Part shown: piece by piece, positions 9,620 to 19,073 of the stretch
How positions within the stretch are numbered: position 1 is the stretch's first letter
How the letters are laid out: every line of letters starts with the position of its first letter
Source: Spirogloea muscicola
Lineage: Eukaryota > Streptophyta > Zygnematophyceae > Spirogloeales > Spirogloeaceae
DNA length: 28,024 nucleotides
Direction: 5' to 3'
Assembly (NCBI GenBank): GCA_009602725.1
Contig: WELB01000331.1
Span: 38,326-66,349 of the forward strand
Notes under the pieces: generated by a model
What the model was told of the DNA's origin: nothing
Databases searched by the model: none
What the model saw: only the letters and a program-made list of their open reading frames with translations
Position numbers and translations under genes: made by a program

Positions 9620-10519
9620 TCAATGTGCCCTGTTGAGCAGCCGCAGGCTTATAGAAAGTAGTCTCCGAGTAGCGGGTCCCCTAGCTACAGCCAGAGGCTG
9701 CAGCCAAAGCGCCACCGGCACGCGGATGCAACGCGTGTGCCATTGACCGCTGCAGCGATATGTACAGGCGCCTGCATTGTACCTGGGCAAGAGAGCCTGC
9801 CGCGTTGAATATGCCTGCTCCCCGTGGTAACGTCGGGACACAGCGCTGAGCGAGAGGCGGTGCAGGAGCTTGGTCGACCGAGCGCTGACCGCCGCTTGGA
9901 CGTCGATAGCAAGGAGAAAAACCTCGTCCTCCAGCGGATGATCAGCATATTTTGCCTCCTCGCCTCGAGCTGCACCGGCGACTATATGCCCTGCCTTGGA
10001 GGCAGAGGCAGTGGGGTTGGCCGGGTCGAACGCGTCTGTCGTCACCACGTTCGCAAATAGGCGCGGTCCACCAGCCAGTGGAGTGGCATGCTCAGAGCAA
10101 GTGATCACCTTTCCGGCCAGGTCCGGGTGTTCCGCCAGTATCTCCTGATGGTCGAAGAGGAGCAACACCTGGAGTGGCATCGCACCAGTACCCACTTCCA
10201 CCACCGCCTGCTCCAGCGAGCGTCGTCCGTGGACGAGGAACCTCTGGGACACCGAAGTGGCGACCAGTGCCCAGCTGCCCAGGTACGCCGCCCTGCATGC
10301 GCGGGCGAGCGTGGCAAAAACCGAGGCCGCCGCAGCCGAGGGGAGCATCGCCCGATGCAGGGCAGCTAGCGATAGGCGGAAGCCTGGTGGCGGACCAGAA
10401 ACGCGAGGCTCGCCACCACACCTGCGTCGAAGGTGAGGCATGCGGTCGCCAAAGCTGCCCCAAGTGAGGTGCTCACATTCGCCGACCAGTCTGCCGGGGT
10501 TCAGTCTCTTCACTAGCAA
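9620..10519 (-). pseudogene. Retroelement polyprotein, RT-distal and endonuclease-like part
   Basis: One 299-residue frame is open. From about residue 55 it reads like a retroelement ORF: HRAMLPSAAAASVFATLARACRAAYLG, then RRSLEQAVVEVGTG, LPLQVLLLFDHQEILAE-like sequence and LAGKVITCSEH. It then passes abruptly into GGPRLFANVVTTDAFDP, AGAARGEEAKYADHPLEDE, FLLAIDVQAAV and a degenerate YRC..QWHTRCIRV tail. Compared with the endonuclease-like fragment at 17820-18052, about 40 residues before GGPR are missing. The first 50 residues are out of frame with the RT-like peptide, since a neighbouring frame gives ATACLTFDAGVVASLAFLVR. It has no catalytic YxDD motif because the RT core lies further upstream in the full element. 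Not functional. Confidence 0.5.
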
Positions 10520-10574
10520 ACGACTTTCGCAGAGCGTTTGGGGGTCACTGCCTAAGTGCTAGTCATGTCAACTT

Positions 10575-11045
10575 GCTGCCGGTGACGAGGGGTCCTTGTA
10601 TACTGAGATCTGACATCTGCGTAGCTGCTTTTGTGGTTGGCCTTTTCCGCGCTAGAATCCTAAGCTGGCTTATCACAGCCGCTGCCTCCTCTTCTTTGCT
10701 TCACGGCAATGTTGTCATGCTCGACTGCGACGAGGAGATGCCCCACATAACGTGATAATTTTTATCGACAACAGAAACTGCAGGCACATCCATTAGAAGC
10801 TATAAGCTCTACGTGTGTCACAAAAGCGTTAATCCCAAAGCTTGGTCTTGGATGGACAGAGCGTGTCCTCCATACAGTGCATAGACTACATGAGGGGCGT
10901 ACAAAGCACCATCCCTATTACATAGTGTACTCGTATGCGCTTCAATTATGGGCGCAAGGAGACACTGGAAGAAGACACAAGACACACCAGATCAGAGAAA
11001 TTGCAGGAATGAAAATGGACAACAGCTAAGCAGTATCTCAACTTG
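10575..11045 (-). repeat. Conserved 3' flank of receiver-domain family, copy C
   Basis: On the minus strand it contains the hairpin region (TCTTCCAGTGTCTCCTTGCGCCC, about 10955-10980), AGCTTATAGCTTC, TGGGGCATCTCCTCGTCGCAG and AGGAGGCAGCGGCTGTGATAAGCCAGC, in the same order as the flanks of copies D and E. About 250 bases between the last two blocks are deleted relative to copy D. Confidence 0.5.
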
Positions 11046-12862
11046 CTATACAAATGCCATAAAGCCGTCAAACGGTTTTTTGACCTCTGCAATATCTCCT
11101 CGCTCCACTTGAGCTCGTCTTTCAATTGAGGGCGGCTTGTATGTTGTTAAGTAATTGCATAGCCACTTGCCAGCTAAGCGCACATTAATTGGCTTTCCCA
11201 AAGTAGCTGAGTAACCTGACTTAGCGTACTCTTCCTGCAAGTGACAGCCCAGATGTCAGCACGGAAGTCCAGCACGGAAGTCTGCATGCAGGGCCTTGTT
11301 GTGCCAAAGTCTAACAAGCTTGCAAGTACGTGACAAGCTCATGGGACCATGAACTATCTTGGCGCCACAACTCATGCTCACGGAGACGCTGACACCAAGT
11401 AAACGCATGGCCCCCGTGGTGCTGAAACAGCCATCATTACCAGGTCAGCACCCTTCACGTTTGCAGTGATACCAATTATGGGCACCTCTGGCACTTCGGA
11501 ATTTACTTCGTGTTGTCGAAGCAGCTGGCACGTTCCCAAAAAGCTTGTGGAAAACCATCTTCACACGAGGATGCAAGCTAAGTGTTACTGCAATCGGGCT
11601 ATAACTGAAGCCATTGAACATGGACGTTGATGACATTGCCGACGAGTCACGTTATCATTGTACTGGATGCAAATGCGGCCCTAAGTCAGATGGACTGCGT
11701 AAGGTGTAGCAGAGAGAGATCCACAGTGAATTTATGATCACTCCACCTTTCATCAAGGAGGAAGGCGTCAAACTTCTCTTGTGTCTTCTCCCACATCCGA
11801 AGGAAGCACATCATGTCCTCAACATCTGTCCCTGTTGTCACCACTTCAAAACCAGCTCTGTCACCAAAGTACAGCCGTATAAAAGTCAGTCGTCTATAAC
11901 AAACTGCAAATATACCACATGTCTCAAGTTGTCGTCACGAAAAGAATGGGATAACGGTAGATGACATAAGCGTTGCACTGCAGGTTTCCAGAACCGCAGG
12001 CCAGGTATACTGCAGCCTGACATGACATCGCCGCGGCCAGATCTCTCTGAAGGAGCAATCACAAATCCGATGTGATGTATCCAGCTTGATATTCACTGTG
12101 CAATGCCCAGTTGAGGTGCTTCAAAATTTTACTTGTCCCAGTGCCTGCTTGACAACCTGGACATTGACAGGTCCGTCGCCCATGACCAAAACCTGCACAA
12201 GCTCTCAAAGTCACGTACAAAGCTCTTATCAGGAAGTCTTTGACATTTGATCAAGCTGACCACTTAATTTTGCTTCTCATTCTTGACTCTTTGGCGTAAG
12301 CAAGCTCTATCTTCAATGCACACAGGACTGCCGCTTCTGTACAACTTAGAAAAGCCGTTGTATTAATATAAATGAGGATCGCTAAAAGCTATATATATAC
12401 GGACTTGCCAGAGCTTGCCAGCTAAGATATGAATGTATGACTTTACCCAGAGGGCAAGAAAGAGGGGTGACACACCTTCAGTCCACGTGATTTGGAAGGA
12501 CCTGAAGCAGGCGACTGCGCAGTGGTCAATGAGCTGCTAGGAGATAACCTGCTCCCAGTGTTGGTGCCGGAAGCATGCCTTGGCGACGCTAGAGGACCAG
12601 TAGGCAGGAGAGACATATCGCTTGGCAGCTCGCAGACGAGCTGGGGATCCTGGGCTGACAGGGATGATGGCGTCAGGCACGGCGCTGGGACGAAGAATGA
12701 GGGCCCTCCGGAGCTTGAGCTTTTCGGTGGCAGGGGAGGTTGCAGAAACAGCCCAGCCGCCAACGTCGGAGCGTCCATCAAGGGGTCTGCTGTGGCGGGC
12801 ATGGGCCCCTGTGCTTGAATTTTTGCTGCTGACGACCTCAGGCCAATGCTGCCAGCGACAGC
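11046..12862 (-). pseudogene. Receiver-domain family, copy C (5'-truncated)
   Basis: Exon 2 remnant is 12476-12862 (Ser/Pro-rich, donor GTGTGT). Receiver exon 1 is 12097-12192, one base longer than in copies A and E and therefore frameshifted to a stop. Receiver exon 2 is 11690-11857 and gives the best receiver-like peptide of all copies for this part, AGFEVVTTGTDVEDMMCFLR followed by FDAFLLDERWSD. Receiver exon 3 ends at 11441. The last exon is 11046-11234 (EEYAKSGYSATLGKPI). The donor after receiver exon 2 is changed from GT to CT. Its 5' end is fused to a stray piece of another last exon at 12874-12934, beyond which copy D runs in the opposite direction. Confidence 0.5.
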
Positions 12863-12873
12863 ACGTGTTGCTG

Positions 12874-12934
12874 GGGGCGCTTTGTATGTTGTTAAGTAGT
12901 TGTGGAGCCACTTGCCAGCTGTGCGCTTGTGAAG
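12874..12934 (-). pseudogene. Stray fragment of the receiver-family last exon
   Basis: On the minus strand this encodes HKRTAGKWLHNYLTTYKAPP, the middle of the family last exon, equivalent to about 15160-15230 in copy D. It lies between the truncated 5' ends of copies C and D and reads in frame into copy C's exon 2, creating a chimeric 227-codon open frame (12443-13126). It is evidence of a sixth, otherwise lost, copy or of template switching during rearrangement. Confidence 0.65.
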
Positions 12935-15306
12935 CCCCGCACGGCAGCGGTGCTCGCAGAAATCACTGTTGGTGGTGCGACCCGCCAGCAGTGGGGAGCT
13001 GCCGAAGCTGCGGCGGCAGCGGCAGCGGTGCCAGGAGAGGGTGGACGACATCGGCATCGTGCTCCTGCCGGCTGCAACGGCACAGGCCCTGGCTAACGCA
13101 TCGCTGCTGTTCCTCCCCTCTGCCAAATTGTTGGCGCTTGAGGCTGTGCACCAGCCAGCTGCCGTTCTTCACAGCAGCGCAGTGCAGAAGGAAGAGGCGG
13201 AGGAGACAACGGCGTTGCCGGCGGCGGTGGTGGCTGCAACGGCAGCAATGGCGGACCGCATAAGAGCAAGCTTCGCCGACCTGCGAGGCTCCTTCCAAAT
13301 TTACGATCCGTTGTCCTTCGCCAGCGGTCGTCGTCAGTGATGTCGAGAACGTGGCACAGCAAAATGCTGCAAGTGCCGGGCTGAGTCCTCGCGATCCTCG
13401 TGACCAGTCAAAGGGGTGGATATACAATCCAAACAGTGCCTTATGGGAGCCAACGGTGGTGACCATGACGAGCTCTGGCGGCCAGCTTGCTGGCAGCAAT
13501 CGCCTGAGATCGTCAGCTGCAGAAGCTCAAGGACAGGGGCCCATGCCCGGTTCAGCAGACCCCTTGCTGGAAGGTCCGAGGACGTCGGCTGGGCTGCCCT
13601 TGCAACCTCCACTGCCACCGGGAAGCTCAAGCTCCGGAGGGTCCTCAGTTCTTGTCCCAGCGCCATGCCTGCCGCCATCATCTCCTCCATCAGTCCAAAG
13701 TGCCCAGCTCGTCTCCGAGCTGCCAAGCTATCTGTCTCTCCTGCCTACCGGTCCTCTCGAGTCGCCAAGGCATGCTCCCAACACCAACAAAGGGAGCAAG
13801 TTCTCGTCTAGCAGCTCATTGACAACCGCACAAGTACCTGCCTCAGGTCCTTCCAGAACATGTAGACCGAAGGTAAGTCACCCCTCTTGCTTTGCCCTCT
13901 GCATGTTGCCACAGTCTCAATTCTCCACTAGCAAGCTTTGGCATGTCAGTATGAACTTGTTCAGCAGTCCTCAATGGTATCAAGCATAAATCTAGCTTAG
14001 TCCTTATAGAAGCGGCAGTCCTATTTGTTTCGAGATATATATCTATCTTGCCTACGCCAAGGAGTCAAGATCGGCAAGCAACATTGACGTGGCACGTGGG
14101 TGAAGATTGAGACTTGCCTGATGAGAGCTTTGTACGTGACTTTGAGAGCTTATGCAGGTTTTGGTCATTGTCAACCAAAGAAATGCCGCGTCGAACTGGT
14201 TCGTCGAACGTGCACCGTACAGGTACTATCTTGACGCACCTCAACTGGGGGGCATTTCACAGTAATGTTTAGCTGGATACATGACATCTGCTTTTTGGTT
14301 CCTCCTTCAGAGAGATCTGGCCGCTGCGATGTAGTGTCAGGCTGCAATATAGCTGACTTGTAGTTCTGGAAATTTGCAGTGCAACTCTTGTTTTATTTAA
14401 AGTCATCCCAATTTGTTGGTGACAACTGTTTTAGATACGTGCTATGAATGCTTAGTGTTAGAGATGATTGACATGAATTTGGCTTTTTTGGGTGGCAGGG
14501 GCGAAATTGAGGCGGTGTTAGTGGACGATGACGAAGAATTGATGGGGCGCATGGTTGCACGGTCACACTACTACTGGAACTTTGACGCCTTCCTCATTGA
14601 TGAAAGGTGGAGTGATGATGAACTCACCATGGACTTCTCTCTGCTACCCCATAAGCAGTCTATGTTACCTGGACCGCATTTGCATCCGGTTCAACGAACG
14701 CAGAATTCGTCGGCAATGTCAGCAACATCCTTATTCAATGGCTTTATGTACAGTCCCACGAATGTGACGTTCTGCTTGCATCCTCGGGTGAACTTTCAGT
14801 TACACTAAACATGTCGAACTGTGCAAGCTGCTTCGACAACACGAAGTGGACCGCAACAAGCCAGAGATGCCCAGTATTGGCATCTACAACAATGTGAAGG
14901 GGTCTGACCTGGTAATGATAGCTCTTTCAGCACCATGGGGGCCATGCGTTTGGTTGGTGTTAGCATCTCCGTGAGCATGAGTGTGGCGCCAAGATAGCTT
15001 GTGCTTTCATGAGCTTGTTCACGTACTTACGAGCCTTTGAGACTTCGGCACAACGAGGCCCTGCAAGCGGACTTCCGTGCTGGACTTCCGTGCTGACATC
15101 TGGGCTGTCACTTGCAGGAAAAGTACGCAATGTCGGGTTTTTCAGCTATCTTGGAACGGCACATTAATGAGCCCACAGTTGGCAAGTGGCTTTGCAACTA
15201 TTTAACAACGTATGAACCCCCTTCAAATGAAAGCCGAGCTCAACTGAAGCGAGGAGACATTGCAGACGTCATGAAACCGTTTTACGGCTTTATAGCGTTT
15301 GTATAG
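12930..15306 (+). pseudogene. Receiver-domain family, copy D (5'-truncated, frameshifted)
   Basis: Homology starts inside exon 2 at KPRTAAVLAEITVGGATRQQ and runs to the donor GTAAGT after 13872, but three frames are used in turn (switches near 13020-13050 and 13330-13350). Receiver exon 1 is 14158-14261, 9 bases longer than in copies A and E, and its acidic patch after beta-1 is replaced by VNQRNA. Receiver exon 2 is 14499-14663 (GEIEAVLVDDDEELMG, then FDAFLIDERWSDDE), joined in phase 2. Receiver exon 3 includes HVELCKLLRQHEVDRNKPEM and ends at 14911. The last exon is 15118-15306, where GKP has become ERH. It lies head to head with copy C and is a pseudogene. Confidence 0.5.
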
Positions 15307-16120
15307 CTAAGGCGAAATACAGCTTAGCTGTTGGCCATGTTACCTCCTGCAGGTGTGTCGTATTGTGTGATACATGTTTAATAGAGAAAGGAGGCACTTC
15401 TTCCAGTGCCTCCTTGCACCCTTAGTAATGGGTAGACGTTAAGACTGACGTAATAGGAATGGTGCTTTGTTGCCCCTCATGTAATCTGTGCACTGTATGG
15501 AGACCAAGCTCCGACCATCCAAGACCAAGCTTTGGGCTTTTTGGCTGTGACATACAAAGAGCTTATAGCTTCAACTTATCGATGTGCCTGCATTTACTAT
15601 CATTATACAATTCATGATGTTATTGTGGGGCATCTCCTCGTCGCAGTGTTGAGCATGACAATATCATGAAGCATAGAATGTGCTCTCTTATTGTTGTCAC
15701 TGTATGTAAGGTTGTGTAATGGGGTCAGCCTCGAAGCACCTAAAATAGCAGCTCCAACAGAGCACTCACTGGACAGGCTTGAACCCATTGGATCTGCAGC
15801 AGGCTTGTCCTTGCTGACGTATGGAGCAACAAAGCCGGGAAGGTCCAGGGAGAGGTTCACCTCAGTCTGGAACGCCAGCAGGTTGCTGGTCTTTGTTCCA
15901 CGGAAACGAAGGTCTTACAAGAGGAGGCAGCGGCTGTGAAAAGCCAGCTTGGAAGGAGTAGGCAAGGTCTCAAGGCGATATCAGCACGGAAAAGGTCAAC
16001 CACTTGACACAAAGTAGCTATGCAGAGTCTCAAATCGTAGTATATCCACTCAGGAGCCCCTCGTCAACAGCAGCAAGCCGGCATGACTAGCAGAAGGGGG
16101 TCATAGCCCCGGCAAGTCCT
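15307..16120 (+). repeat. Conserved 3' flank of receiver-domain family, copy D
   Basis: This is the fullest version of the flank shared by all copies. It contains a perfect hairpin, GGAGGCAC at 15390-15397 and GTGCCTCC at 15406-15413 with an 8-base loop, then TGGGGCATCTCCTCGTCGCAG near 15625, a GGGGTCAGCCTCGAAGCACCTAA block near 15721, and AGGAGGCAGCGGCTGTGAAAAGCCAGC near 15921. The last block resembles the retroelement tail, so the unit may have captured one. Confidence 0.55.
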
Positions 16121-16618
16121 AGGGGGCAGCCAAGGCACGGCCGGCACAGGGATTTAAGGCGAAATCGAGGCGAAACTCTGGAAGGAATGCAGTGACACGG
16201 ATAGAAGCATGCAGTATAATAGGGCCTGCAAGCGCGCGGCACTAATGTCTGCTGCTCACCCTGCTGCTTCAGCCGTCGTGCAAGCGGCTTAAGGAGGTCG
16301 AGCCATCGAGCCCCAAACACTCCGCGAAAGTCTCTTGCTAGTGAACAGACTCATCCCCTGCAGACTGGTCGGCGAATGTGAGCACTCACTCGGGGCGGCT
16401 TTGACGACCGCATGCCTCACCTTCGTGGCTCTGGTTGCTGTGCTCAAAGGCGGGATACTTGAAGCGTCCGTCGTGACCACATCTGGAACGACAAAATTGC
16501 AACGAGCAAAGCGCGGGCCACTGCTCAGATCTAGCGACCAAGGCGAGAGGCTCATTGAAAGAACAGATGTTCCCAAGAGGGGCGATGCCTGTGGAAGGCC
16601 AGCCTCATAACAATTCAA
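16087..16618 (-). pseudogene. Retroelement endonuclease-like fragment, degenerate
   Basis: On the minus strand the peptides VVPDVVTTDASS, RHAVVKAAPSECSHSPTSLQ and, after a frameshift near 16320, VFGARWLDLLKPLARRLKQQ follow the same order as the endonuclease-like region of the 9620-10519 and 1-423 fragments. Its outer part, 16340-16700, is a direct repeat of 22628-22955. On the plus strand the same bases give an RT-like SLGAALTTACLTFVA peptide, so the coding direction of the outer part is ambiguous. Confidence 0.4.
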
Positions 16619-16639
16619 GTCCGAATGGGCCAGGAATTG

Positions 16640-17430
16640 CTAAATCACACAGGTATGCAAGTGTTTGTTATCACGAGAGGGTGCTCAATCACCCCTCCTT
16701 AGAAGAGAGTGCTCTCGTCTTGGACGCGGCCTCGACGAGCGGCATTTGGTTGTGCGATGGCTGCCTTCGCCACCCTCCAGCGGCTAGCTGGCCGCCCTCA
16801 GCCTGACCACCCGTTGCTGATGTCAACATCATGGGTCATCTACTTGACCTGCCAGACCTTCTCTTAGGCGGCACCTCAATCGAGCACAACAAAGGAGATG
16901 TAAGAAGGCGTATTCGTGCTCAGCAGAGGCTGGTGTGGGGTCGAGGAGGATGTTTGAGAATGTCAGCTGGGGCATTGCGCCTCAGCGTCACTCAGCTGCA
17001 GGCAAGTGAGCCTTGGGCTGTCGGTTGATGCAGCCTGTCAAAGAACGTACATCTCGGGCACATAGATGAGAAATGCAAGAGGGATAAGCGTGGAACCATC
17101 ATATACCTCCTGCGTACCTCCTCTGCGGATGCTGCATCCTTTTACCAAATGGGGCTGCTTGTTGTTGTGCTTCTTCTTCTGCATGCATTTCACACCTTAT
17201 TGTCTTCGCACAGCAAGTCATGACTCCAAAGAAGGCAAAGGGGTTGATATCAAGTTGGCCCTGGTACTTGCAGCTTCGCATATCTTGCATAGACTCAAGG
17301 AGCCATTGGAAAGGACGCCTGAAAGCAGTCCAGACAAACCGCGTCCGTATGTAGGACAAATGTCGGCTTCAGCCTGGCTGGCTGGACATGACATCCAACG
17401 AAGGCACTTTACCCACGTCGCTCACATAAA
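16640..17430. other. Unassigned stretch
   Basis: Plus-strand open frames lie at 16831-17028 and 17066-17548, the second with a hydrophobic run GCLLLCFFFCMHFTPYC near residues 30-45. I recognise no domain. The 3' part of the second frame runs into the repeat segment at 17430, so it is not a clean gene. I regard this as decayed repeat or unique spacer DNA. Confidence 0.35.
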
Positions 17431-17820
17431 GCCATGTGCGAGCGCGCCCCCGACGAGGGAGTGTCTTAAGGATGAGCCAATATCCAAGCAGGAGGAGCAG
17501 CAGCTCCTTGCAAAAGGCGAGGCCTGCGTAAAGCCAGCCCACATATAACTGAACCTTGCACTCACTCTACGTAGCCCACCTCCACATCGTAAGGGCGAAC
17601 GTCGGGCTTCGATGATAGGATGGAATTTGATATCCAGCGGTCGTCTCATTGGGAGCGCCTCGCCCGATGGTTCAGTACGTCGGGCGGCGCCAGGCCGCCG
17701 GGCGAGGCGCGCGCCGAGGCTTGCATCTGCGCGCGGGGAGTGGCGCAGCCCCCAATGTCGGGCTCTGCTGGCGGGAGGGAAAAGGTCCCCTCCCATCCCT
17801 CCCTCCCTCCCTCCCTCCAG
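17430..17820 (+). mobile_element. Retroelement 5' segment
   Basis: It matches 3420-3850 (+) and 9200-9480 (-) through the blocks CGTAGCCCACCTCCACAT, GATGATAGGATGGA, GGCGCCAGGCCGCCGGGCGAGGCGCGCG and GCGCGCGGGGAGTGG. It ends in a TCCC tetranucleotide run at 17796-17818 and leads directly into an endonuclease-like coding fragment. Confidence 0.5.
17796..17818 (+). repeat. TCCC tetranucleotide run
   Basis: Five perfect TCCC units plus a partial sixth. The run lies exactly at the junction between the retroelement 5' segment and the endonuclease-like fragment, and may mark the recombination point that removed the element's centre. Confidence 0.8.
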
Positions 17821-18052
17821 GGCGTCCACAATCTCCTACGGGACGCCCTGGCAGGCTTGATGCGCGACGCCGGCTACCGCGCCATCGTTGAAGTGAGCAA
17901 TGTAATGCCCATCACCACGGATTCCCAGGGAGGCCATCACCGTCGCACCCTGGACATTGTGGGTGTACAACCTGGCGGAGGCCCACGAGCTTTGGTTGAT
18001 GTGGTGGTGACTGAGGCATACAAGAGTTCCGCTTCCACACACATTGCTGGCC
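17821..18052 (+). pseudogene. Retroelement endonuclease-like fragment (N-terminal half)
   Basis: The open frame reads GVHNLLRDALAGLMRDAGYR, then VEVSNVMPITTDSQGG, RRTLDIVGVQPGGG and PRALVDVVVTEAYKSS. The order helix, then RxLDIV, then an ALVDVVVTEA strand resembles the start of the restriction-endonuclease-like domain of retroelement polyproteins (a PD-ExK-type core with Asp in the DIV and DVVVT strands). That reading rests on pattern alone. The frame ends at the single unknown base 18053, after which the sequence matches the same domain on the opposite strand. Confidence 0.5.
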
Positions 18053-18053
18053 N

Positions 18054-18258
18054 TGCCGAAGGCCCCTTGCACGTCTATCGCGAGTGCTGCGCATCTCCAC
18101 CCGGGTAATCCGCATATCTGCGCTCCTTGCCCTGACCCGCTGTGCCGACCGCGTGCCCTGCTGTCGACGCCGGCATTGGTGGAGTTGACGGAGTCGGTAG
18201 TCACCACACCCGCAATGATGCGGGGACCTTCTCCAAGCGAGATGAAACTGCCAAACAT
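18054..18258 (-). pseudogene. Retroelement endonuclease-like fragment (reverse)
   Basis: On the minus strand this reads EGPRIIAGVVTTDSVNSTNA, GSGQGAQICGLPG and ALAIDVQGAFG. It matches GGPRLFANVVTTDAFDP and LLAIDVQAAV in the 9620-10519 fragment. It abuts the plus-strand fragment at the ambiguous base 18053. Confidence 0.5.
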
Positions 18259-18284
18259 TTAGAAGCTCGCCCAATCATGACGGT

Positions 18285-18483
18285 GGCTGAGAAAGGCCTG
18301 CCCAAAAAGAATGGACAAGGTCCAAAGAGCCGAAAGGCGCCTAACCCATACAGCTATGCACGAGACTACAGCAAGAAAATGTTCACCCAAGGAAGGTAGG
18401 GGCTGGGAAAGGCCAGCCCAAGACGAATGAACAAGGTCCAACGAGCCGAAAGGCGCCTAAGCCACACAGCAATGCACGAGACT
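18285..18483 (+). repeat. 83-bp retroelement tail in direct repeat
   Basis: The two units, 18285-18367 and 18401-18483, are equal in length and align without gaps. Each starts GGCTG-GAAAGGCC, continues through GAATG-ACAAGGTCCAA and GAGCCGAAAGGCGCCTAA, and ends GCACGAGACT. The second unit is preceded by the stem-loop base GGGCTGG (18400-18406) paired with CCAGCCC (18413-18419). A third, shorter relative occurs at about 18763-18800. Confidence 0.7.
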
Positions 18484-18489
18484 GGCGCA

Positions 18490-18800
18490 AATGGAAGCTT
18501 GGTAACCACGAGTGAGCAGCAGCAAATCGGAGTGGCTCGCAGGTGGGGAAATATCCACGCCGAGACCCAGAAGCACCATCCATAGCGCGGCCTGCCCGCA
18601 AGTGGACTGCGTGACCCAGGGAGCGTTGGAGAGAGACAGACAGCCGCATGCGGAAGACCTGGACCCAAATGTTGCATCCCTGAGGAGGTCATGGGCAGCC
18701 GTTCGCCGCGGTTTGCACAGCGGAGGAACGTGCGCCACCACGTGCGCCGCCACCTGCGAAAGAATGGACAAGGTCCGAAAGGGGCTGAAAAGCGCTGAAA
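18490..18800 (-). pseudogene. Retroelement polyprotein C-terminal tail (reverse)
   Basis: The minus strand encodes MRLSVSLQRSLGHAVHLRAG followed by RAMDGASGSRRG, matching YRMRLSVSLQRSMAHALHLRAG at 240-350. It lies in front of the endonuclease-like fragment at 18054-18258 when read on the minus strand, opposite to the order in a complete element, so these are separate insertions. Confidence 0.5.
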
Positions 18801-18849
18801 CACGTAGATTTAACTAACCGTCAAGAGCGGGCGGGCTGCTCGCGGAGCG

Positions 18850-19073
18850 ACCGACCAGGCCCAGATCGGCACGGGCTGCAAGCAAAGGAGAAAGAATCCA
18901 CGGAATGCCAGATGGACACCACGGGGCCAAAGGCGTGGGACCCAGCCGGGCGGGCAGAAATATCTCCTCCGTCATTCTTCCGTCGCCGCCGCCAGCGCCG
19001 CCGCCGCCATCGCTGAAGCGGCCGCCGCCGAGTCCCAGCCGTCGCCGGTCGCCGAGCCGACACCCGCCCGGCA
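18850..19073 (+). repeat. 5' flank of receiver-domain family, copy E
   Basis: GC-rich sequence whose last part (CCGAGCCGACACCCGCCCGGCA before the ATG) matches the bases before copy B's start. It includes CCGCCG runs at about 18975-19030. The rest differs from the flanks of copies A and B, so the similarity is limited to the start region. Confidence 0.4.

Noticed and set aside
17066-17548. 160-residue open frame with a hydrophobic segment near its N-terminus
   Set aside because: No recognised domain, and its 3' third lies in the repeated retroelement 5' segment, so it is unlikely to be a host gene.
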